A stretch of 41,810 nucleotides of DNA from Paramuribaculum sp. (GTDB lineage Bacteria; Bacteroidota; Bacteroidia; Bacteroidales; Muribaculaceae), in contig JAIDJW010000162.1 in NCBI GenBank assembly GCA_029052015.1, positions 1-41,810 of the forward strand. Reading direction: 5' to 3'. Shown here one piece after another: positions 25,054 to 32,361 of this stretch. The notes beneath the pieces were generated by a model. That model was not told the DNA's origin. It ran no database searches and saw only the letters and a list, made by a program, of their open reading frames with translations. Both the position numbers and the translations under genes were made by a program. Position 1 is the first letter of the stretch, and each line of letters starts with the position of its first letter.

Positions 25054-26067
25054 TCACTTATTTCTCAACCAGTGAAACATATAGTCATAAACCGCATCCC
25101 TGACAGCCGGACGCGACAGGATAAGATCGTGCATTCCGCCGTTGACTTTGACCGCAGTAACATTTGTGCCAAGCTTCATACCTATTGTGCGGATGTCGTT
25201 AACATCAAGTACGGCATCCTCATTCTGAGCATCAGAAGACCAGTTGTCGCCATTATAGCTTTTAGCGCTATACATCAGCAGAACCGGGATATGGATTTCG
25301 TATGGATGCTTTTTCAGCGCACGTTGCGCCTTGTCTATCGCACGAACCCAACCGGCGGTTACATCCGGCGACTTCATGAGCTTCCAATCATGATTGTAAC
25401 TCCACTCACCATGTGCTTCCTTTGACAAGCTTGAGCCGTACACAATGCTGTCGCCCTGCTTGATTCGCATATTCGGAAATATCGCGCCAACCGCAGCTAC
25501 TACAGGTACTACATTTTCGAGTTTGCCAAGATTCCAGTCAAGAAACGGGCTGTTCAACACCATCGCGTCTACCGGGGCATCCGGATTTAGCAGCATGTAG
25601 TATGAGGCAATAAGCCCTCCTGTGGAATGGCCCATAAGTATAATGTTTTCAATGCCGTTAGCCTTCATGTCGGCAAGTGCCGAATCTATATCTGCGAAAT
25701 ACTCTTTCAGGCTCCTTACTTCAAATTGTTTGTTGCCCGGTTGGATTGACCGACCGTATTTACGCAAATCCACAGCATAAAAATCATAACTATTGTCGGC
25801 AAATTTCTCAGCCATCTCTTTCTGGAAGAAATAGTCATTGAATCCGTGGATATACAACACTCCTCTTACCGGGCTTCTATCTGATGCACAAGGAGAGATG
25901 AGCCTTATCAGGGTACACCTGACTGATCCGCTGTAATCTTTCCCCTGATTGACATAACGCATTTCCAATCCATTTCCAAGACTATCAGGAGTCCAGTCAA
26001 CAGCTTGCGCCACAACACATAGTGACCAAGCCAACACACTTATAACAAAACGTAGCATCTTCATCAT
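25054..26067 (-). CDS. Secreted alpha/beta hydrolase (serine aminopeptidase S33 / monoacylglycerol lipase-like)
   Basis: About 337 residues from ATG 26067 (MMKMLRFVIS; ATG 26064 is equally possible). A signal peptide (cleavage near AQA-V) exports it. The fold is Hydrolase_4: YIHGFNDY with the oxyanion loop, DLRKYGRS, nucleophile elbow GHSTGG, and His in GGMHDLIL near the C-terminus; the acidic member is probably in the AVLDVNDIRTIG stretch. This arrangement is like monoglyceride lipase and other small-ester hydrolases; the substrate is unknown. A longer frame from 26109 was rejected because it only adds charged residues before the signal peptide. Single gene upstream of the sppA operon and divergent from the agu operon. 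Confidence 0.85.
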   Translation of the reverse strand: MMKMLRFVISVLAWSLCVVAQAVDWTPDSLGNGLEMRYVNQGKDYSGSVRCTLIRLISPCASDRSPVRGVLYIHGFNDYFFQKEMAEKFADNSYDFYAVDLRKYGRSIQPGNKQFEVRSLKEYFADIDSALADMKANGIENIILMGHSTGGLIASYYMLLNPDAPVDAMVLNSPFLDWNLGKLENVVPVVAAVGAIFPNMRIKQGDSIVYGSSLSKEAHGEWSYNHDWKLMKSPDVTAGWVRAIDKAQRALKKHPYEIHIPVLLMYSAKSYNGDNWSSDAQNEDAVLDVNDIRTIGMKLGTNVTAVKVNGGMHDLILSRPAVRDAVYDYMFHWLRNK

Positions 26068-26118
26068 ATTATGACAACGGAAAGACTTGTGATTTAGTTT
26101 TTTTGTCACAATATTTGT

Positions 26119-26436
26119 GTGAATGGTATCAAAGAACTAATTTTGGAACGCCTTAACACCGCCTTAAACCAATTACACAACTACCATATATATGTGACTA
26201 TGTTGGACATTACCGAGATATTCGACAGATATATAAGCCAATACAGTAGTATCGACATTGCAAATTCAGAATTCAAGAAGGATTTGCACGAGTATTCGCA
26301 ACTGCGCGAAGCATACAAGGAGTGGTGTCATAACGTCGGTAGCTCTGAAAAAAACGGATTTATAGACTACGCCGAGGAGTATCTGGAATCTCAAAATGAT
26401 GTCTGGAACAACCTCAGTGATTTTGACGAAGTATGA
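26119..26436 (+). CDS. Small hypothetical protein translationally coupled to aguA
   Basis: 105 residues from GTG 26119 (MNGIKELILERLNTALNQLH); not recognised. It is acidic and mostly helical, with tyrosine-rich stretches (DRYISQYSS, YAEEYLESQND) and no signal peptide or membrane segment. Its TGA overlaps the ATG of agmatine deiminase (ATGA), and no gene lies upstream on this strand, so it is the first gene of the putrescine operon by arrangement. A near-consensus -7 box (AATATTTG at 26110-26117) touches the start codon, so the true start could be further in, for example ATG 26200 (MLDITEIFDRY). The function is unknown. Confidence 0.7.
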   Translation: MNGIKELILERLNTALNQLHNYHIYVTMLDITEIFDRYISQYSSIDIANSEFKKDLHEYSQLREAYKEWCHNVGSSEKNGFIDYAEEYLESQNDVWNNLSDFDEV

Positions 26437-27461
26437 AAGAAAGCGTTGTAATGCCAGCCGAATGGGAACTTGACTGCGCTGTTTTGCTCTCATGGCCCCA
26501 TAGCGGCAGCGATTGGAACTATATGTTGCCTCAAATCACCGGCACATACGTTGAGCTGGCTAAGGCTATCATGTCTAAAGGAATACCCCTGATTATTGTT
26601 GCCCCGAATACTTCGGATGCCAGGAAATCGCTGTCGGCGACCAAAGGCACAGTTTTATACTTTGATGTGCAGACCAACGATACATGGACCCGAGATTTCG
26701 GTCCCATCACCATTCTAAAAGGCGATGAGCCTGCCGTCGTTGATTTTAAATTCAACGGCTGGGGACTGAAATTTTCATCAGACAGAGACAATCTTGTAAC
26801 GTTGAAGATGTGTGAATGTGGTCTTATCACGGCTGAAAGGATAAACCGGCTCGGATTTGTGCTTGAGGGCGGCTCTATAGAGAGCGACGGCAAGGGCACA
26901 ATCCTTACCACCGCCAGATGCCTTGAGAGTCCTAACCGTAACGGAGAGCTTAGCAGAGCCGGCATAGAATCGAGACTGAAAGAGTGGCTCGGCGCAGACC
27001 GGATTCTCTGGCTCGAACATGGAGCGCTGGAAGGCGATGACACCGACAGCCACATCGACACTCTTGCTCGTCTGGCTCCGAACGACACCATCATTTATAC
27101 AGGCTGTCAGGATACTTCAGACAGTCATTATGAAGAGTTGTCGAAAATGAAACATGAAATAGTGAATTTGCGGACAGCAGAGGGCAAGTCTTATAATCTT
27201 GTCGAGCTTCCCCTACCCTCACCAATATATGACGAGGATGGCAACAGACTCCCCGCCACTTACTCCAATTATCTTGTCACACCACGCGCCGTGTTCATGC
27301 CCACCTACAACCAGCCGCTTAATGACATGACAGCTGCCGGAATGGTAGGAGCCGTATTCGAACGCGAAGTAGTGAGCGTTGACTGCCTGTCATTAATTCA
27401 GCAGCATGGCTCACTCCATTGCGCAACCATGCAGATACCCTTAAAAGCATTGTGTCTATGA
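26433..27461 (+). CDS. aguA: Agmatine deiminase
   Basis: 342 residues. Converts agmatine to N-carbamoylputrescine and ammonia in the arginine-derived route to putrescine. Guanidino-group-modifying fold: MPAEWELDCAVLLSWP, TWTRDFGPI, EGGSIESDGKGTILTT, DDTDSHIDTLARL and the catalytic Cys330 in LHCATMQIP near the C-terminus. The canonical end is HCITQQ; here HCATMQ keeps the His-Cys pair. Start ATG 26433 overlaps the upstream hypothetical gene's stop, and its TGA overlaps the aguB ATG, so three genes are co-translated. Confidence 0.95.
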   Translation: MKESVVMPAEWELDCAVLLSWPHSGSDWNYMLPQITGTYVELAKAIMSKGIPLIIVAPNTSDARKSLSATKGTVLYFDVQTNDTWTRDFGPITILKGDEPAVVDFKFNGWGLKFSSDRDNLVTLKMCECGLITAERINRLGFVLEGGSIESDGKGTILTTARCLESPNRNGELSRAGIESRLKEWLGADRILWLEHGALEGDDTDSHIDTLARLAPNDTIIYTGCQDTSDSHYEELSKMKHEIVNLRTAEGKSYNLVELPLPSPIYDEDGNRLPATYSNYLVTPRAVFMPTYNQPLNDMTAAGMVGAVFEREVVSVDCLSLIQQHGSLHCATMQIPLKALCL

Positions 27462-28345
27462 GCAAAATTTTACCTGTCGGCATAATCCAGCAAACAAAAA
27501 CATCTGATGCTGATGCAAACCGGACCGCTCTTGCCGCGACCGCGCGACGGCTTGCATCCTCTGGAGCGAAACTGATTGTAAACCAAGAGCTACATGATTC
27601 ACTTTACTTCTGCCAGACAGAAGATACAGGAGCCTTTGATCTTGCAGTCGGGCTTGACGGAGAGGTGATGCAGTTTTATTCCGCTCTGGCGGCAGAGCTC
27701 GGAGTGGTTCTCGTCACATCACTTTTTGAGCGACGCGCTCCAGGTCTTTATCACAATACGGCGGTAGTCTTTGAAAAAGACGGCTCTTTAGCCGGTAAAT
27801 ACCGCAAGATGCATATTCCCGATGACCCCGCCTATTATGAGAAATTCTATTTCACACCCGGTGACATCGGATTTGAACCGATTAATACTTCTGTCGGCAA
27901 ACTCGGTGTACTCGTATGCTGGGACCAGTGGTATCCCGAAGCGGCAAGATTAATGGCGCTAAAAGGAGCTGAGATATTGATTTATCCTACTGCCATAGGC
28001 TGGGAATCTACAGACACTCCCGAAGAAAAAGCACGTCAGCTTGACGCATGGACAACAGTGCAGCGCGGACACGCGGTTGCCAACGGTTTGCCGGTAGTAA
28101 CTGTCAACAGAGTTGGACATGAGGCAGACCCGAGCGGTTGCACCAACGGCATACAATTCTGGGGATCCAGCTTTGTAGCCGGTCCCCAGGGCGAGCTTTT
28201 ATATAGAGCGCCGGATAATACCGAAGCTGAAGCTATTGTCAATATAGATCTTAGCCGAAGCGAGAATGTGAGACGCTGGTGGCCTTTTCTGCGCGACCGA
28301 CGCATAGACGCTTACGGCGATATTACAAGGCGGTTTATAGATTAG
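27458..28345 (+). CDS. aguB: N-carbamoylputrescine amidase
   Basis: 295 residues from ATG 27458 (MSKILPVGIIQQ), the ATGA overlap with aguA; a longer upstream frame was rejected for this reason. Nitrilase-superfamily triad: Glu44 (VNQELHD), Lys117 (KYRKMHIP) and Cys154 (LVCWDQWYPE). FTPGD and the substrate-typical IPDDPAYYEKFYF segment are characteristic of N-carbamoylputrescine amidases. It gives putrescine, CO2 and ammonia. Together with aguA this is the last part of the agmatine route; no arginine decarboxylase (speA) is in this window. Its TAG stop overlaps the convergent lysA stop by 4 bases. Confidence 0.96.
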   Translation: MSKILPVGIIQQTKTSDADANRTALAATARRLASSGAKLIVNQELHDSLYFCQTEDTGAFDLAVGLDGEVMQFYSALAAELGVVLVTSLFERRAPGLYHNTAVVFEKDGSLAGKYRKMHIPDDPAYYEKFYFTPGDIGFEPINTSVGKLGVLVCWDQWYPEAARLMALKGAEILIYPTAIGWESTDTPEEKARQLDAWTTVQRGHAVANGLPVVTVNRVGHEADPSGCTNGIQFWGSSFVAGPQGELLYRAPDNTEAEAIVNIDLSRSENVRRWWPFLRDRRIDAYGDITRRFID

Positions 28346-29481
28346 CGGCATACACTGCCGGGAAGCTGCCTGAGATTATAGCGCGAGGCCATAATTTCAC
28401 CGTAAGCTCCGGCAGAACGGATTGCCAGCAAATCACCACGTGACACTTTCGGGAGAACAGCATCTTCCTGAAACACATCACTGCTCTCGCATATCGGACC
28501 TACAACATCATACTTTTCAGGAACGCCGTCCGATGATATATTCTCTATCTTATGATATGCCTGGTAAAGAGCCGGACGTATCAGGTCTGTCATTCCGGCA
28601 TCAACTATTGCAAACTGCTTGACAATGCCTTTTTTTACATAAAGGACGCGCGTAATCAGTGATCCGCACTGAGCAACTACCGCTCTGCCAAGCTCAAAAT
28701 GCAATTCCTGCCCGGGGCGAAGCTCTATCTTTTCAGCAAAGGTATTGAAATATGACTTGAAATCAGGAATGGGATTCTTATCCGGATTGTCATAGTCTAT
28801 ACCGAGACCACCACCCACATTTATGGTCTTGAAGCAGATGCCTCTCTGTTCAAGCTCAGTTTGCAAAGCGTTAATACGCTCGCAGAGTATGCCGAAAGGT
28901 GTGTTGTCTGTTATCTGCGAACCGATGTGAAAATGGAGACCGGTAAGCTGCACAGACGGCAAAGAAATACATTTGTCAATCACGCTGTCAAGAAGTTCAA
29001 GATTGATTCCAAACTTATTTTCGGCGAGACCGGTAGTTATGTAATGATGAGTGTGCGCATCGATATTCGGATTTACGCGCAGGGCGACTCTTGCAGTGCA
29101 GCCGAGGCGCGAGGCTATATCGGATATCACTTCAAGCTCCTCAAGGCTTTCGACATTGAATGTGCCTATGCCGACTTTAAGAGCCAGCTCTATTTCCTCG
29201 TCAGACTTGCCGACTCCGGCAAATACAATCTTCGAAGGGTCAAAACCAGCCTCAACAGCGGCATTTATCTCTCCTCCGCTCACTGCGTCAATGCCAAGTC
29301 CAGCCGCTTTTATTTCTTCAAGAATAGCGGGATTTGCATTCGCTTTCATCGCATAATGCACCTTATATAATGACGATGGAAGTGCATTGTTGAGGCATTC
29401 AAGCGTCTGTCTCAGTAAAGCAAGGTCATAATAATAAAACGGAGTCTTTGTTCCGTGAAACAAATCCAGTGGAAAATCCAT
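28342..29481 (-). CDS. lysA: Diaminopimelate decarboxylase
   Basis: 379 residues. PLP enzyme for the last step of lysine synthesis (meso-DAP to lysine). Fold III PLP barrel: Schiff-base Lys46 (HYAMKANAN), the GLHFHIGSQ segment, GGGLGIDY, ELGRAVVA and the dimer-interface Cys331 (CESSDVF) from the neighbouring subunit's active site. It is slightly shorter at the C-terminus than usual, ending LPGSVCR right on top of the aguB stop. It lies 52 bases after lysC, with a 12-bp hairpin between, and is probably co-transcribed with it. Confidence 0.96.
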   Translation of the reverse strand: MDFPLDLFHGTKTPFYYYDLALLRQTLECLNNALPSSLYKVHYAMKANANPAILEEIKAAGLGIDAVSGGEINAAVEAGFDPSKIVFAGVGKSDEEIELALKVGIGTFNVESLEELEVISDIASRLGCTARVALRVNPNIDAHTHHYITTGLAENKFGINLELLDSVIDKCISLPSVQLTGLHFHIGSQITDNTPFGILCERINALQTELEQRGICFKTINVGGGLGIDYDNPDKNPIPDFKSYFNTFAEKIELRPGQELHFELGRAVVAQCGSLITRVLYVKKGIVKQFAIVDAGMTDLIRPALYQAYHKIENISSDGVPEKYDVVGPICESSDVFQEDAVLPKVSRGDLLAIRSAGAYGEIMASRYNLRQLPGSVCR

Positions 29482-29503
29482 AATTTCAAGTACTATATTT
29501 AAA

Positions 29504-29530
29504 CTGTGTGCCTTTTAGAAAGGCACACAG
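29504..29530 (-). terminator. Hairpin between lysC and lysA (partial terminator or intercistronic stem)
   Basis: Perfect 12-bp stem (CTGTGTGCCTTT / AAAGGCACACAG) with a 3-base loop. On the minus strand it is followed by TTTAAATATAG, a weak U-run, so it may be a leaky terminator that lowers lysA relative to lysC, or an mRNA-stabilising stem. Confidence 0.55.
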
Positions 29531-29533
29531 GAT

Positions 29534-30847
29534 TCATTTAAACAAACGCTTGCTGAGAAGGTTCAAGGCTTCCACTTTGTCGCTCTTGCGCACAAGAAGT
29601 GAAATATTGTAGTTGCTCCCGCCATACGAAATCATTCTCACGGGAATATCCTTGAGGGCATTGATAACTTCTGCTTCAAAGCCACGGTTTTGCCATTCAA
29701 GGTCTCCTACAACACAGATGATTACCATATCGTGATCAACACTCACCGTGCCGAATTTCTTCAGGTCCTCAATGATTGAATGAAGATTGCGCTCGTTGTC
29801 GATGGTCACAGAAACTCCGACCTCGGAGGTGGCTACCATATCGATTGAAGTGCGGTGCGTTTCAAATATCTCGAACACTTTGCGCATAAATCCATAAGCG
29901 AGAAGCATTCGGCTGCTCTTTATCTTGATAGCGGTGATATTGTCTTTTGCTGCAACCGCCTTTATAGAGTGGTCCGGTCGCGAGTTGTATATCAGTGTGC
30001 CGTGAGCGTCAGGCTGCATGGTGTTGAGCAACCTCACCGGTATATTGTTGAGCTTGGCAGGTAGCACACATGTGGGATGAAGAATTTTTGCTCCAAAATA
30101 AGCAAGCTCGGCTGCTTCCTCGAAATGCAGTTCGCTCACAGGCTTTGTGCCTTCGACAAAACGAGGGTCGTTATTGTGCATGCCGTCTATATCTGTCCAT
30201 ATCTCTATCTCATCGGCTTTGACAGCGGCGCCAATGAGTGAAGCTGTATAGTCGCTGCCTCCACGCTGCAGGTTGTCAATCTCGCCGTATGCGTTGCGGC
30301 AGATATATCCCTGGGTGAGATATATGTCCGCATCCGGGCTCTCATTAAGCAGTGTGCCAAGCTTGTCTTGGATATACTGCGAATCCGGCTCGGCATTCTT
30401 GTCTGTGCGCATGAATTCAAGTGCCGGAAGCATTACCACATTTATGCCCGACTCTTTCATATAGTTAAACATCAGCGCAGTAGAAATCAGCTCTCCCTGA
30501 GCAAGAATCTCTTTCTCCTCAAACAGAGTGAAGATAGGCTTGTTGAACGAACGGATGAAATCAAAGCGCTCCTTTATCGCTTCTGTAGCCGCGCGACGAT
30601 GCTCTTCTGTGGCAAAAAGCTCGTCAATCGTGCGCATATACTTAGCTTCAAGTGCATTGATTGTCTCTTTTGCTCCGGTGATATTCTTTTTATAAAGGTA
30701 ATCAGAAATCTCAACGAGCGAATTGGTTGTACCCGACATGGCCGAGAGCACAATAATATTCTTGCCTCTCTTGGCTACCAAAGCAGCCACATCTTTGATT
30801 CTCTGAGCCGACCCGACTGAGGTGCCTCCAAATTTCAAGACTTTCAT
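29534..30847 (-). CDS. lysC: Aspartate kinase (monofunctional)
   Basis: 437 residues; phosphorylates aspartate at the start of the lysine/threonine pathway. KFGGTSVG at the N-terminus, then RGGSDYTA, IWTDIDGMHNNDPR and a C-terminal pair of ACT domains (about 300-437), as in lysine-sensitive aspartokinase III. It is a second aspartokinase beside the one in thrA; pairing with lysA suggests a lysine-linked role (inference). The divergent tdk promoter lies close by; a TAAATTTG box precedes lysC at 30879-30886 (minus). Confidence 0.96.
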   Translation of the reverse strand: MKVLKFGGTSVGSAQRIKDVAALVAKRGKNIIVLSAMSGTTNSLVEISDYLYKKNITGAKETINALEAKYMRTIDELFATEEHRRAATEAIKERFDFIRSFNKPIFTLFEEKEILAQGELISTALMFNYMKESGINVVMLPALEFMRTDKNAEPDSQYIQDKLGTLLNESPDADIYLTQGYICRNAYGEIDNLQRGGSDYTASLIGAAVKADEIEIWTDIDGMHNNDPRFVEGTKPVSELHFEEAAELAYFGAKILHPTCVLPAKLNNIPVRLLNTMQPDAHGTLIYNSRPDHSIKAVAAKDNITAIKIKSSRMLLAYGFMRKVFEIFETHRTSIDMVATSEVGVSVTIDNERNLHSIIEDLKKFGTVSVDHDMVIICVVGDLEWQNRGFEAEVINALKDIPVRMISYGGSNYNISLLVRKSDKVEALNLLSKRLFK

Positions 30848-30874
30848 CCTATAATTATTAAGTTTCCAAAAATT

Positions 30875-30892
30875 TCTGCAAATTTAAGCAGA
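30875..30892 (-). promoter_or_regulatory. lysC -7 box (TAAATTTG) inside a TCTGC/GCAGA dyad
   Basis: The TAnnTTTG box at 30879-30886 on the minus strand lies within TCTGC-N8-GCAGA, a 5-base inverted repeat spanning 30875-30892. A protein bound there would cover the box. No consensus -33 was found. Confidence 0.4.
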
Positions 30893-30929
30893 GAATCCGA
30901 ATTTTCTGCAGTTGTCGCTAATTTTATCG

Positions 30930-30937
30930 TATATTTG
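30930..30937 (+). promoter_or_regulatory. tdk promoter -7 box (TATATTTG)
   Basis: TAnnTTTG match that ends 4 bases before ATG 30942. Transcription would start at about the A of ATG, so the tdk mRNA may be leaderless. An imperfect -33 (TCTG at 30905-30908, 21 bases upstream) is possible. Confidence 0.55.
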
Positions 30938-30941
30938 CGCT

Positions 30942-31577
30942 ATGAACAGAAAAGGAAAGCTATATTTCAGGTATGGCACTATGGGCTCCGCAAAGACCGC
31001 GCTCCTTCTGACCACCGCTTATAATTTTGAGGAGCGGGGCATGAAATATGTTTGCATGAAGCCTATTGTCGATACCCGCGATAGCAATAACGTTATACGT
31101 TCGCGAATCGGAATCGAGCGTGAGTGTCGCTGGATATATGGCGACACCGACCTCTATATTCTTGCCCAGGAAATGTTTGAGGAGAATATGGCTGTCATTG
31201 ACTGGTTTCTTATAGACGAAGCACAGTTTCTCACAGCCGAGCAGGTAGACCAGCTTGCACGCATAGTCGACGACTTCGGCAGCAATGTGATTTGTTACGG
31301 ATTGCGCACAGACTTCCGCACGCAGCTTTTTGAAGGCTCGCGCAGACTGTTTGAGATTGCAGATTCCATTGATGAGATTAAATCGACCTGCACCTGCGGG
31401 CGTAAGACCATAGTCAATGCACGCATAGATTCCAACGGCGATATTGTCGACACCGGCAATCAGGTTGAAATCGGCGGTAATGAACGCTACATCGCAGTTT
31501 GTCGCAAATGCTGGAGAAACCGGCGAATAGAACAGGCATCGCGTACAGCCCTACCCTTTCCGGAATTCAAAACATAG
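30942..31577 (+). CDS. tdk: Thymidine kinase (type II), variant P-loop
   Basis: 211 residues from ATG 30942 (MNRKGKLYFRYG). Cytosolic nucleoside kinase that salvages thymidine to dTMP. It belongs to the LYFRYG-starting branch of type II thymidine kinases: YNFEERGMK, KPIVDTR, the DEAQF Walker B-like segment, CYGLRTDF with lasso, and a Cys pair at each end of the zinc-binding lasso (STCTCGRK and CRKC). The P-loop reads GTMGSAKT (12-19), where the usual form has Gly before the Lys. DUF3108 follows after 1 base. The -7 box lies directly before ATG. Confidence 0.93.
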   Translation: MNRKGKLYFRYGTMGSAKTALLLTTAYNFEERGMKYVCMKPIVDTRDSNNVIRSRIGIERECRWIYGDTDLYILAQEMFEENMAVIDWFLIDEAQFLTAEQVDQLARIVDDFGSNVICYGLRTDFRTQLFEGSRRLFEIADSIDEIKSTCTCGRKTIVNARIDSNGDIVDTGNQVEIGGNERYIAVCRKCWRNRRIEQASRTALPFPEFKT

Positions 31578-31578
31578 T

Positions 31579-32340
31579 ATGAAACGTCTTTATTCAATCC
31601 TGATATTAGCGTTTTTTTTTCTACAGTCTGTCGCTGTAACCCGTTTTGAGGAAGAAACGCTGAATTATAAAGTGATGTTCAAGTGGGGGCTTGTGCAGAA
31701 ACAGGCCGGAAGAGCGACCTTGAAGCTCAAAAGCTCTCCCGATGCTTTTGTCGCCACACTTTACGCGCGTTCTGAGTCGTGGGCAGACCATTTCTACTCG
31801 CTTCGCGACACTCTCATCTCGACAATGAGCAAAACAGACATGCTTCCAAGCCGATATGAGCGCATCGCACATGAGGGCGGACGCTATGCCAGAGATATAA
31901 TAACCATTAACCGCGCAGGAAATGTTTTTACAGGCGAATCTGTCAGGTATCGTCGGAAAAAGAATGACAGCCATACAACCAAGTCACAGATAACCCTTTC
32001 CGCCGAAGGTCCTACAGTCGATTTGCTCAGTGTGTTCTATTACCTGAGAGCAATAGACTTCGGTCGCATCAAACCGGGCTATACAAAGACCATAAATATT
32101 TTTTCGGGCAAACGTAAAGAGTACCTGAAAATAAAGTATCACGGAATCGATGTGCTTGAACTCGATGGAAAGAAGTACCAAACCTATCGTATCAGTTTTA
32201 CTTTCACCGCAGATGGTTCTAAAAAATCAAGCGATGACATAGATACCTGGATTTGGACAAACTCCTCACACATACCTCTCAAACTCGAAGGAAAACTCAA
32301 AGTAGGAAGAATAAGATGTCTATACACAGGCAATGTGTGA
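31579..32340 (+). CDS. DUF3108 domain-containing exported protein
   Basis: 253 residues. Signal peptide (about 1-20, LYSILILAFFFLQSVA) followed by the DUF3108 beta-rich fold: EETLNYKVMFKWGLVQKQAGRA, SEGVRYRRKK-like basic stretch, DLLSVFYYLRAIDF and the C-terminal TWIWTNSSHIPLKLEGKLKVG segment (an example of the DxWI..D..pLk family ending). DUF3108 proteins are frequent in Bacteroidota; a periplasmic lipid- or envelope-related role is suspected but unproven. It follows tdk by one base and precedes the 5'-nucleotidase by 21 bases. The function is unknown. Confidence 0.85.
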   Translation: MKRLYSILILAFFFLQSVAVTRFEEETLNYKVMFKWGLVQKQAGRATLKLKSSPDAFVATLYARSESWADHFYSLRDTLISTMSKTDMLPSRYERIAHEGGRYARDIITINRAGNVFTGESVRYRRKKNDSHTTKSQITLSAEGPTVDLLSVFYYLRAIDFGRIKPGYTKTINIFSGKRKEYLKIKYHGIDVLELDGKKYQTYRISFTFTADGSKKSSDDIDTWIWTNSSHIPLKLEGKLKVGRIRCLYTGNV

Positions 32341-32361
32341 CAAAAATAATAACCAAAGCTC

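Noticed and set aside
26110-26117. AATATTTG as the promoter of the putrescine operon
   Set aside because: It lacks the first T of TAnnTTTG and touches the GTG start, so it is kept only as a note on the start choice.
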